Of a stretch of 64,000 bases of DNA, positions 49,085-62,000 are shown in pieces. Source of the DNA: Chrysomallon squamiferum (lineage: Eukaryota; Mollusca; Gastropoda; Neomphalida; Peltospiridae); assembly GCA_012295275.1 (NCBI GenBank), contig CM022677.1:26202544-26266543 (forward strand). The letters run 5' to 3'. Below the pieces are notes generated by a model, which saw nothing but the letters and a program-made list of their open reading frames with translations, ran no database searches and was not told the DNA's origin. Made by a program: the position numbers and the translations under genes. How positions within the stretch are numbered: position 1 is the stretch's first letter; each line of letters begins with the position of its first letter.

Positions 49085-49530
49085 TGCCAGATTAGTTGTA
49101 ATGGCACTAGTATCAATCAAGTAGGAATGGCAGATTAGTAGTAGTATCAGTAGTATCTCTCAAGTAATAGTGACAGATTAGTAGTAATATCAGTAGTATC
49201 TCTCAAGTAATAGTGACAGAGTAATAATATCAGTGGTATCTCTCAAGTAATAGTGGCAGATTAGTAGTAATAGCAGTAGTATCTCTCAAGTAATAGTGAC
49301 AGATTAGTAGTAATATCAGTAGTATCTCTCAAGTAATAGTGACAGATTAGTAGTAATAGCAGTAGTATCTCTCAAGTAATAGTGAGAGATTAGTAGTAAT
49401 ATCAGTAGTATCTCTCAAGTAATAGTGGCAGATTAGTAGTAATAGCAGTAGTATCTCTCAAGTAATAGTCACATATTAGTAGTAATAGCAGTAGTATCTC
49501 TCTAGTAATAGTGGCAGATTAGTAGTAACA
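49085..49530. repeat. 43-bp minisatellite, copy 2
   Basis: About ten units of the CAGATTAGTAGTAATATC repeat, adjoining a GTGTGT-rich tract that begins at about 49,557. Confidence 0.92.
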
Positions 49531-49556
49531 GTAAATTAAAAACAATGTTTTAACTC

Positions 49557-49770
49557 TGTGTGTGCGTGCGTGTGTGTGTCTGTGTGTGTGTCTGTGTGTG
49601 TATGTCTGTATGTGTGTTTTTGTGTGTGTATGTTTGTGTGTGTGTGTTTGTGTGTGTGTGTTTGTGGGTGTGTGTGTTTGTGTGTGTGTTTGTGTGTGTA
49701 TGTGTTCGTGTGTGTGTGTATTTGTGTGTGTGTTTGTGTGTGTGTGTTTGTGTGTGTGTGTACGTGTGTT
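49557..49770. repeat. (GT)n-rich tract
   Basis: An imperfect GT repeat with TCTG, TTTG and TATG interruptions; open in several frames but simple sequence only. Confidence 0.93.
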
Positions 49771-49977
49771 TCTGCGTCTTGATGGCAAGTTATTATTTCG
49801 TCACAAAATACAAAATTAATATTTTTAAGCAAAACTATTTTCACATCGACACATTACATATACATCTCTGTTCATCGTGTACCTGACTCTTGAATTCATT
49901 TGTATTCATAGTGTATCTTACACATCTATAAATGACTTGTTGTACCAATGTGATTGACTTGTCCACTACCTGACTCT

Positions 49978-50085
49978 ATACGTCTATCATTTACCTGTTC
50001 ATTATCTATCTGACTCTTACACATCTAGCATTGACCTGTTCATTATATATCTGACTCTTACAGATCTACCTTTGACAGTTGTGTA
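49978..50085. repeat. 41-bp minisatellite, contracted copy 2
   Basis: Two to three diverged units of the TCATTGACCTGTTCATTATC repeat. Confidence 0.85.
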
Positions 50086-50214
50086 TAAATACTTTTACAG
50101 GCTTCACCAATGTTAATTTCGGACTAAACATGATGTTTATCTCTCTTGTTGCTAGCTGTCAAGCTGTTGTATATATTTAACTGCTGCTATAACTAACATT
50201 ATCAGTGTGCAAAC

Positions 50215-50605
<391 letters not shown>

Positions 50606-50611
50606 GGTGTA

Positions 50612-50745
50612 CTAGTTTATAGGTATTCATGCGAGAAGGGAGCAGTCTTTAGAGCAGTTCTATTTTGAAAATGATAGGTTATGAATACAACTTGCGCAAC
50701 CGGTACATTTATCCTAAAAATTCACCTTAGGCCATCCTTCTGAAG
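50612..50745 (+). other. Candidate 5' noncoding exon of gene 2
   Basis: It ends CTTCTGAAG|GTAGGT about 0.7 kb upstream of the acceptor of the gene 2 signal peptide exon. Gene 2's ATG lies four bases behind a splice acceptor, so a noncoding exon upstream is required. This is the best candidate seen but is unproven. Confidence 0.35.
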
Positions 50746-50849
50746 GTAGGTATCCATATTTTAATATCTTATTCGCAGACAAAATAAAAAATTTTTTTGA
50801 ATATGTAAGCTGTTCATAGCGTTAATTCTAGACATGTTATTATGTTATT

Positions 50850-51050
50850 ATTTAGTATTTGAAGCAAATTAAAGTGCTAATAATGTCAAGTAGGTAACGG
50901 TATTGACCTCAGTATGGCACGCACAGTGTTATGTGCATTACTTGTCCAGAACATGTACATAATACTGTGCGTGCCATACTGATGTAAATACCCTTACGTA
51001 CTTGACATTAGTTGCACATTAATTTGGCGTGTTTGGTTCAAATACTAAAC
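50850..51050. repeat. Imperfect palindrome (MITE-like foldback)
   Basis: The left arm starts TTTAGTATTTGAA and includes CAGTATGGCACGCACAGT. The right arm includes ACTGTGCGTGCCATACTG and ends TTCAAATACTAAAC, the reverse complement. Arms are about 90 bp with a short loop near 50,940-50,950. No open frame inside. Copy 1 at about 47,540-47,650 keeps mainly the right arm. Confidence 0.7.
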
Positions 51051-51457
51051 AATCAAAATTCACATACCATAAGCTATACATTTATCTAAAACCTCTTCAG
51101 TGATAAACCATATTTCCAACATCACTAAATAAATATTACAGTTTCTTTTAAAATACACTGAATTTAAAGACGACAACATCTACATAACCTAACTCCCTGT
51201 AATTTTACAAATGTCAGTATAATAAATAAAAGCTGTTAAAACGGCGTACCTAACCCAAATACTAACGACAAACTCTCCTTATTCGTCAGTGTCCGTCCAT
51301 CTGGTGTCTTTTTGTCTTATAGAAACCAAACCAAATCTGTTACGTAAACATCGGAATGGAGATAATTTTACAGTTTAATGATTGATTAATTCCTTTCTTG
51401 TTTAACTGGAATATAGAAAGTGTGCCAGAGAATTAACCCAGTTTCTTCTTTTTTCAG

Positions 51458-51531
51458 AAAAATGGAGTCAGTTAGTGAGGTCATCACCGCTCTTATAACC
51501 TTTCTGGTGTTAGTGCAAACAGTGTCTGCAG
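51458..51531 (+). CDS. Gene 2 exon 1: signal peptide
   Basis: The exon starts behind TTTTTTCAG, with ATG at 51462: [20 protein letters not shown], then a VSA-type cleavage end. 70 coding nt, phase 1, GTATGT donor, as in gene 1. Shared residues include MxSV, AL and VQ. Confidence 0.83.
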
Positions 51532-51583
51532 GTATGTGCAATACAACAAGGGATATATCTGTTGACGAATCCAGGTAATAATG

Positions 51584-51638
<55 letters not shown>

Positions 51639-51809
51639 AAAGAAACAGTTTAAAGAAACATCTAAAAAAAAAAAAAAAGTTTTAGAAACACAGTTTGTGA
51701 CATACCCGTCCTTTATGTGATACCGACGGAGCAGAACTTGAAAGGCAAACTGTCGTTTTTGTGCACTGAGTCTGAATCATCAGTGAGAAAACATTTATAT
51801 ATACCACTC

Positions 51810-51848
<39 letters not shown>

Positions 51849-51883
51849 TATAGATTAAGAGATAGAAAGAGAGCGAAATGCAT

Positions 51884-51981
<98 letters not shown>

Positions 51982-52051
51982 ATTATATGCATATTATTAC
52001 ATGGATTCATGAACAGATATATCTTTTGTTTCAACTGATCACAAAAGCAAT

Positions 52052-52087
<36 letters not shown>

Positions 52088-52539
52088 TATATATATATAG
52101 ATATAGATATATATATAGATATATATATATATATTTTTGTTAAATATACATATAGACATAATTAAATATCAATTTATTTTTTCTATACAAGTCTGTATAA
52201 AATATTATCATTGTGTATGTTTGACAGAAAAGTGCATTACTTATTATTTGCCTCATATTAACTGAAAATATATAACTTTTAATTATTGCTAAAGAACTGG
52301 ATTTCACTTACTTTCCGTTTTTAATGATATTATTAATAAATAAATATTATTTAATGCTACATATTGTTAGTATATTTGTATGAATAATTTTTTTTGTTTT
52401 TAAAAATATATAATTTTATTTATGAACATTATCTATGTTCTATGGTACAGTTAAATTAAAAGTTATAATACTGAAAAGTTGAATAGAATATATACTTTAG
52501 TTTTTATTACATTCTCAAATGTGTATGTATGTATGTATC

Positions 52540-52629
<90 letters not shown>

Positions 52630-54539
52630 TATATACATATAAATATATATATATATATATACACACACATATATATATATATTAAACTTGTTTTGAATTG
52701 ACATCTTCTGTTTGACTTAGCCCATAAAAAAAAATCTTATTTTAAATTCATTATATTTCCATTTTCTGTTGAAAGACATAAACACAATCAAAATGACTGA
52801 TACGCTAAATTTGTTACTTTCAGATGAAAGCAGACTTCTGGTGCGAAAGAAACGAGCCTTTGTGAGTTTGATAAATATTAATTTTGTCTAATTAGACTGC
52901 GTGCTTTAAATCAGGTTTATTTATGCGTAAACATCAACAGTTACACAAGCTTTGAACATAAACGGTACAGGTAGAGTCCACGATTTTATAAAGGGAGGGT
53001 AGTTGTATACTTCAAAGTGAAATCGTGAATATACCAGGCAGGGGAGGACAGGGCAAGGTGTGCTACCCCTCCCCGGTCTATCTGAGTAAATGTGACTCAC
53101 ACGTGCTGAAATCTACCGATTCTTTTAAGCATACATTTAATTATTGATGCAGTGCTTTGACGAAAAGTACAAAGTTTGTGATCTTAGGCAGACAGGTTTG
53201 TGAATTTCCTTTGAACTCACTGTTTAGATTATCCTGAAATCAAATGCGATGCATGATAATTAGTACACGCAGGTTTCAGTGTATCATTTTGGTTTCAGTA
53301 ACTGTCAGTAAAGAGGCACTGATCTCATTAACCACGAATGGTCGGCGAGGAGTGTGTTCTGCCACAGCACCACGCATATTACCGCTCCACGGCTGTCGCG
53401 TTTTGGTGCCATTACATGTCAGTTCAGAATGAGGAAAAGTTTTTATCATGCAATAAAACAAAATGAATTGCAAGCAATAAATATATGTTGGTGCGAGTGT
53501 TATTGCCATTTCCACTTCTGGCACATCTTATCCGAAACTGGTACAACTTACTCCATAGAGTATGTTGTGCTGCAGGGAAAGTTGTGCTGCAGGGTATGTT
53601 GTGCTGCAGGGTATGTTGTGCTGCAGGGTATGTTGTGCTACTTTCTACCCTCTCTCCACACTATTATCCGAAATTCTGTGGTGTTAATATTGCCCATATA
53701 TGTATGAACACGATCTTGTTCTTTGAGGCTCACGTTTCATTTTTGTGAAGATATCGATACCTTGGACTGCACGTCAACTTAACTGGAAATGGCTCATCCT
53801 CCTATCCATGATCTTAGTTTTTATTTATTTAGTATTTATTATTATTATTATTATTTTAATATCTTAAAATATGTTACATCTTCACTAGATATACAAAAAC
53901 AGAAAACAAATAAAAAAAATTAGAATATTAAAAAGAGAAATAAAAATAGAATAGAACAGAATAAAACAAATAAATGGATAATTAAAAGAAAAATAAATGA
54001 TAGCAGGTAATCTATAAAACTAAAATCGAAAGGTAAATAAAATGAATATGAAGATATGAACGTATACGGTTACCTATAAACATGAATATGTATTTGTGAT
54101 TATAAAGCCATGTTTAACTGTGTGTATGCTATGTGCTTAAATTTAATTTTTTATTTGTTGCAGACTTGCTCGGATTACCCGTCCACACATACCATGTGTC
54201 TTCAAGACAGAGGGGTGATCCAGCAGTTAACCGAGGCAGAAAAACAAGCTTTCTTAGACAGACACAATGAACTAAGAAATGGCGTCAGTCCTCCGGCTGC
54301 CAGTATGCAGAAGATGGTACATTATTGTTATTGTTGTTATTACTACTAGTACTAATAGTGATAGCGCTGGTTAGATACTCTTAATAGAAGTTTTGTAGTT
54401 ATTGCTGTAGTAATGGTACTATCTGTAGTGGATTGTAATAGTAGTGGTAACATTAGCAGTTAGGGTAGTATTAATAGCAGTGATAAACTAGAGTTGGACT
54501 TCTTTTTTAAATTTTAACCAAACAAATACACGAGTTACA

Positions 54540-54586
<47 letters not shown>

Positions 54587-54948
54587 AAAAAAAAAAAACA
54601 TAAAAATAGAAAAGAAATAAAACCTATTTCCTCTCGACATGCGCAGAAAAATGTTACGTTTGCACTTTTTATCTCTGTATTTTGTCTGCATGACAGATTT
54701 TGTTTATTTTCATTAATACCTGAGAGATTTCGGACTGTCACTGAGGAAACGAAAAGAAAACAACAATAATAATTAAAAAATACAGAGTACACAATTTTTT
54801 GATAACTGCATATGTGGTTTGGATATAGCAATCTATTCTCGAGTAATTTTTGTTTTATTTTCACAATTGTAATTCGAACTAATCTTGTTTTTAATTGCTC
54901 GTTTATTATTTTGCAATGCTTAGTTAGTTCATAACTAAACTTCGGACG

Positions 54949-54998
<50 letters not shown>

Positions 54999-57910
54999 TA
55001 GTATTTGTTTATTAACAATCACTACGCAATAAATTTCCTCCAAATTCACCAATACGAATATTACGATTTTTTTAATTTCAAAGTTTATTATTGAGTTATT
55101 GTTGTTATGACTATTAACATTTTTATTAACACATTCTTTTTTTTTTTATTATGCAAATTTAACTTTAATAACTAGCAGTCTATTAGCAATGTAAATTTAA
55201 TTATATTGTATAATTCAGTGATAATCTAAATGTATTAAATGTTTGCTATTTATTTACTTTAGTATTGGGATGATGAACTTGCCGCAATTGCAGAAAAATG
55301 GGCTGCTCATTGTAGAATAGAGAACAACAATTTTACAAACCGTGCTGCTAACAGTATGTATAGATTACTTCAAACCACAGGAAACTTATGACAGTACAAA
55401 TTTATAAACAAATATGTACAGGCAGGCAGACAGACACACACACATACATACATCCACATATATATATATATGTATAATTTGAACAATTTGTTTATATAAG
55501 TATATTAGTATTAAATCATGATTATATCTGTATGCATGTGTGTGTGTGTGTATTTTTTATTTTTTTGCTGGAACTAGTTTTTGAATAAACTGTTCAAATT
55601 ACCTTGTTACAGTTATTTACTCTAGTAGAGAAAAAAAAAAAAAAATAATAATAATAATAATAATAACAATAATGGCTTCCAAATATTTTCATACTGTTTT
55701 CTTTAGTATTATTCTTTCTTATTGCAAAAGGCTAAAAACAGAAAGATCTGTAATCGTAACTTATGATAAATTAGAATTTAATAACTTACGGAGAGCTAAA
55801 AAATAAAAGAAAAGATGGAGAGCTAAAAGAAAAAGAAAAATAGCTGTGAAATACATTTGTTCACAACACCAATAAATACATGTACAAAAATGATGAAAAT
55901 GTTAGTGATCTTTTCTGTGATAATTAATTTGAGATCAGTAAACAAATAAATATACAGAATGATGAAAACATTATTGATGATTATTGCTGTAACTAATCAA
56001 ATTTACCTAATCAATTAAATTTAGTGTGTTGATCATGTTAATGATACTTTTTTACTCTTAGCTGATTTAAGATCATGATAAATAAATCAATAGAATGTTG
56101 ATAATGAAGGTGGTCATTGCTGGAACTATAATTCAATAAATACAATGATAATATTAATGATATGCTTTTTTATCTCAGCTAATTTAAGGTCAGTATTGGA
56201 TTATAATTAAATACAATGATTAAATAAATACAATGATGTTTTATATGAGTAATAATTTTGTTTTAGGTCTCCCTAATGTATATATTGGTCAGAATTCGGC
56301 TCAAAACATAATTGATGTTGCTGCAATTAATGCCTGGTATGATGAGGTGAAGAATTTTCAGTTTGGTGTTGGCAGCACTGGTGGTCAGGTTTCCACCTAC
56401 ACTCAGGTAAGTTACCAGTAATTGGAAAATTTGTAATCAGTTACTGAACTAGAATTCAATGCAGTGATAAATTTGGTGGAGTAACTTCTCACCAGACTCA
56501 GGTAAATTATTAATATTCAGTAAATTTGTAATGATTTATTTTTTACAGATTGCTTGGAATATAACTGCAAGAATTGGTTGTGGAAAAGCAGACTGTACTA
56601 ACACTGGAAATGGACGTTTTTTTATTTGTAACTATGCAGTGGGGTAGGTGCTTTTTAATTATGATTTTATTAGATACATTAAATTTTAATATAATTTACT
56701 TTCATCTAGTTTCCAGTTTCCATATTTCCAATTTCTTTTTCAGTATTTATTTACATTTATAATTACTGTTAACTTTTTTTGTTTATCTTCAGTATTTGAA
56801 ATAGCACTTTATTACTTAAATCAATGTAAAGTAATATTTTATTTTGCATTTAATTCATAATTATGTTTCAAGAAATTCAAGTGACAGTGAGCACTTTGCA
56901 TGATTCATATATCTGTCTATATAGTCTACAACATCCTCAGATGACAATTTGAATGACTATAGTTTTGGAGTCTGCTGTTTAAAGTGATATACCATTCTTG
57001 AATTTACTGAGAGTAATTAGTTAGTAAATTTATTTTGAAAATTGATATCCATTACAATGAGTAGTTTATATAATATAATACTATAATAATATAACACTAT
57101 ACATTAAAAAGAGTTTGATAATATAATTTGATTACACCAACTGGTACAACAAAAATAATATAATAATGTTATTAATAAGGTCAAAATATAAAGTTAGGTT
57201 TTTGTTCATTTATCAATTTGAATTTAGTGACTATAAAATTATTTTTTAACCACTAAAATCTCACATCTTGGTTTCGTTTAATTTTTGTGATTCTTTCTTA
57301 TGTCACATAAACAGAAATTCATGCATGTACCATGTCATTCTTTAATTTAATGTCTGATTACTGTTCTGGGTTCATTTTGTTATTATTATTAATATTTTAT
57401 TTTATTTTATTTTAATTTATTATATTTTATTTTATTTTATTTTATTTTATTTTATTTTATTTTATTTTAATTTATTATATTTCATTTCATTTTATTTTAT
57501 TTTATTTTAATTTATTATATTTTATTTTATTTTATTTTATTTTTTTTTTTTGTCTGTTGTGTATATTTTAAAACAACAGTCCTAGATATTATGGGACAGA
57601 AGGTTTTAGCTAGGAGTTACCAGTATTTTCAAATGCTTTTCATAGTTCATGGATCTGATCAATGTCTTTGCTTCATTGTTTGCTATAGGAGACTTTAAGG
57701 AGGTTATACAATATGTTTGGTGTTAAGTTGTAATGGAAGATAATGACAGTTTTTGATTTTCATATTACTGTTAATAAATGTGATGTATTTTGCCATTCAT
57801 TTTCATTTATTTTATGTGTGTATTTCATTTTAGTTTATTATTATTATTTTTTTTGTTATTATTATCATTATTATTATTATTATTATTAATCACTATTATT
57901 ATTACTATTA

Positions 57911-57947
<37 letters not shown>

Positions 57948-58661
57948 TACTATTATTATTAATTACTATTATTATTATTATTATTACTATTATTATTACT
58001 ATTATTATTATTACTATTATTATTATTGTTATTATTATTATTATTGTTATTTATCAGTCAAGGTAATAGAAACTCTTACATACCTTACTGTACTGGATCA
58101 GGCTGTAACACTTGTCCTGCACTCAACAGACAGGGAAACCTCTGTGGTAAGTGTTTCTTTTTATACTGTGTTTTTCAAGTAACCATCAGGTTTTTATAAA
58201 CACTATTCTATATATCAGTTTTTTAAATTTAATATACATTGATAATTACTTTTTACCTGACTGAAAGAAGATAATTTATTACCTGTTAATCAGTAGTTAT
58301 CAACTGATGTTAATAAATTTCAGTTATATAATCTAACTCTAGGCAGATATACCAATAGACTAAATCTTTAATTAATTTTAAACCTTAGTAAATTTCAAGA
58401 ATTAGGTTGATATTTGTAGGTTTCTTCACTTGAAGCTTGGCAGCAAATTTTCTTCAAAGAGTTTCATGAATTAGTATACACACACACACACACCAAAGAA
58501 ACATGTGTTTAAAAAATACATTAAAAATATAAAATTGTTTTTTGTCCAAGGTTAAATAATTTTGCAGAAATTTTTTTTTTAGAAATGTAGATCCAAAACC
58601 CCCCAAAACCCAACATTTCTAAAATTTAATTAAATTTCCTAGTTCTAACTTTTCTTGTAAG

Positions 58662-58704
<43 letters not shown>

Positions 58705-58970
58705 CTGCAAAATTATTTAACCTTGGACAAAAAATAATTTTATATTTTTAATGTATTTTTTAAACATGTTTCTTTGGTGTGTGTGTGTATACTAATTCAT
58801 GAAACTCTTTGAAGAAAATTTTAAACTATTTAATACAGTTATAAATGATATATAATGTTAATATATAATAAGCACATTTTGTATGTGGGAAACTGTGTAT
58901 GTGTTTGTAAAATATTAATATAAAGACTTATGAATAATTACAATGAATATTGCTTTTTCCTGACATGGTT

Positions 58971-59002
<32 letters not shown>

Positions 59003-62000
59003 GGGTCTGTTATGTATGTATATGTATATTTTGTCATGGTTTTTATATCTATATATTTGTCATAAATTATTTGTCATTAATGGCATAATGAACGATGAAT
59101 AATTTACACTGAATAATGCTAACCATGTTTTTATTTTTCTAGACTGTAAAGGTAAAGTGTGTTTCAATGGAGGCACGTTTGACATAACAACTTGTTCTTG
59201 TCGCTGTTACAACTTGTATTCTGGGGATCAGTGTGAGACCAGTAAGTTGTAATTAGTTTTATTTTATTAATTGTTAAAAATTAATTCAAAAAAGAAAGAA
59301 AAGCATTATGCTATCTAGAAAATGGAATCTTATTCTTTATGCTTCATAGTCAGATAATATCTTATGATGTAACTGACCTTTATATTTTAAATATATTTGT
59401 GTTTGTTGCTTATTTTTTTGATAAAATTTCTAAAGAATATAATGTTTTAAAAAGGATTTAAAAAAAGAATTAAATAAATAAAAATTAAAAAATTAAATAT
59501 ATATATATATATATATATAGACAGACAGATAGATAGATAGATAGATAGATAATTATAACAATATATAAAATAAAACTATAAAACTACTTATAATTACAAT
59601 TAAAAGAAAGAATTAAAACAAAGTAAAAAACTAAAACTAAAACTGCAGTGTTAATAAATTAATACAGATAATAATATAATTTAATTTTTTGATTGCAGAA
59701 AACTGTCCAGCTAGAAACAATGATCCATCGTATTGTCTTCAACAACAGAATGCACAAAACTGTGTAAACTTTGCTAACTGGAAGCACGACAGTTGTCCAT
59801 TCTTTTGTGGCAACTGTAAAGAAAGTAAGTTATTTGAAAAAGTAAATATTACTAGTATCAGTGTCTGTAAAAATGACAACATTCAAATGATTTTAATTTC
59901 AGTGTTATTAAAACAGTCATCCTAATATTAACTTACTTTGTGATAGTAATACTACTTTAAATAATACAAGCATGATGAAAATATTAATTTTTATTTTTTA
60001 ATGTTTTCATCATGTTGCAAGTAATATTTAAAGTAATATTAGTAACATTCTTTTATTGATTTTTTTTTATCCTGTTGATTATTGTAGAGAAAGTAAACTA
60101 ATACTAGTGTCATTTCTTTATTGCAACATTTTGATTATTTATTAATATTAATCTTAATCAGGATTGGTAACTAGAGAGAGAGTAAATGTTAATAACAGTA
60201 GAGAAAGTAATTACTGAGAAAGTAAGTATTGTTAATTGAATTGGTAACTAGAGGAAGAAAGTATTATTAAAGAAATTTTTTTAAAGAAATTTTTTGGTAA
60301 TTAAAGAAAGTGTTAATCATGTTGGTAAATGGTATTAAAAAGAAATATGGAAAAGAAAATGTAATTTACAGAAAACTGTAACTATTGTTAAATGGAAATG
60401 GTAATTAAAAGAAATATGTAATATTAAAGATAGTATAACTATGGAGAAAGTAAGTATTGTTAACTGGAAATGGAAATTAAAAGAAATATGTGTTAGTAAA
60501 GACAGTATAACTATGGAGAAAGTAAGTTTGGTTAACTGGAAATGGTAATTAAAAGAAATATGTGTTAGTAAAGATAGTATAACTATGGAGAAAGTAACTA
60601 TTGTTAACTGGAAATGGTAATTAAAAGAAATATGTATTATTAAAGAAAGTGTAACTATTGAGACATCAAGTATTATTTATTCAGTTGGTAACTAGAGAAA
60701 TAAAGTATTGTTAGAGAAAAGTTTGTAACTTGAGAATCTAGACATTGTGTTTGTGTTGGATGTGATGTTTTATCATGGTAACTAATAAAAGTGTTTGTTA
60801 TTTCAGAGTGTTTGTCAGAGTAAGAAGAATCTAGACATTGTGTTTGTGTTGGATGTTATGTTTTATTGTGGTAACTAATAAAAGTGTTTGTTATTTCAGA
60901 GTGTAAGAAGAATCTAGACATTGTGTTTGTGTTGGATGGATCCCAGACTGTCAATAAAAGTGTTTGTTATTTTCAAACTGGCAAAAAGAATTAAATTGTG
61001 TTTGTGTTGGATGGATCCCAGACTGTCACATTTACAAACTGGCAAAAGATTAAATCGGCTGTTTCACAGTTTGTCTCTATAACTAAAGGAACTGCAGCTA
61101 CTTCCAGATTTGGTGTTGTGGTGTTTGGTACCACTGCCCAAGCAGCTATTGAGCTCACTAATGACCAGAATGTAGCCAGTCGTATCAATGCTCTTTCCTA
61201 TCCAGGTGGAGTCTCAAATGCACATCTCGGGATTAACGAAGCAAAGGCCATGTTGGACAGAGGGTTTGTCAGTGGAAATCAACGAATAATAATTTTTGTA
61301 ACTGATGGTATTTCAACATCACCCACTGAAACTGCTACTGCTGCATCCATAGCAAGGAATGCTGGGATATCAATGTTTGCTGTGGGTGTCAGGCCATCAT
61401 CATTGTCTCTGCAGAACTTCCAGGCAGAACTGAGTCAGATTGCTTCTAGCCAGAATAACATTAACATTAAGACAACCTTTGATGATTTGCCTTCAGGAGT
61501 CTTGAAGTACCAGGCTGTAATCTGTGATGCTCCATGTGAGTGTCTGTCTGTCTGTAGATCTGTCTGTAGATCTGTCTGACTATCTCATTTCTGTTTGTCT
61601 GATTCTGACTGTCTGTTTATCTCTCTCTCTCTCAGAGCACATCCAGAACACACCAACACATACACAGATATGCACACACACAACAACACACACACACACA
61701 CATACACACATATGTCCTTCTGTGCTTAATGTTTTCCAATTTCCTTTATTTCTGGCTTTGTTTGTTGCTTTCTTTGCTGACTGAGTTGTTGTGTAATTTC
61801 AGTGGATGGTAAATGGAACAGCTGGGTGGATCAGTCAGTGGGTGGCTGCAGTGTGACATGTGGCTCTGGTTTACAGTCGGCTTTTCAGAGGCGATTTTGT
61901 AACAACCCAGCACCACAAAATGGAGGAAGTCCCTGTTATGGCATTGAGACGCAGAACATCACCAGAGTTTGTAATATGCCTGCATGTAGTAACAGTAAGA

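Larger units (their letters stand above)
56644..58057. other. Gene 2 intron 6
   Basis: 1.4 kb with a TTTTA pentanucleotide array (57,395-57,545) and (ATT)n (57,838-58,045). The latter ends just before the acceptor of exon 7. Confidence 0.7.

Noticed and set aside
49519-49886. Several overlapping Thr-His or Cys-Val open frames
   Set aside because: All come from the (GT)n tract in different frames.
53244-53748. Overlapping open frames in gene 2 intron 2
   Set aside because: No domain, splice connection or codon pattern; partly a 17-bp tandem repeat.
59699-59824. ShK-like module read as evidence for a toxin
   Set aside because: ShKT modules are widespread in ordinary secreted proteins; here it is one small module in a large multidomain chain.
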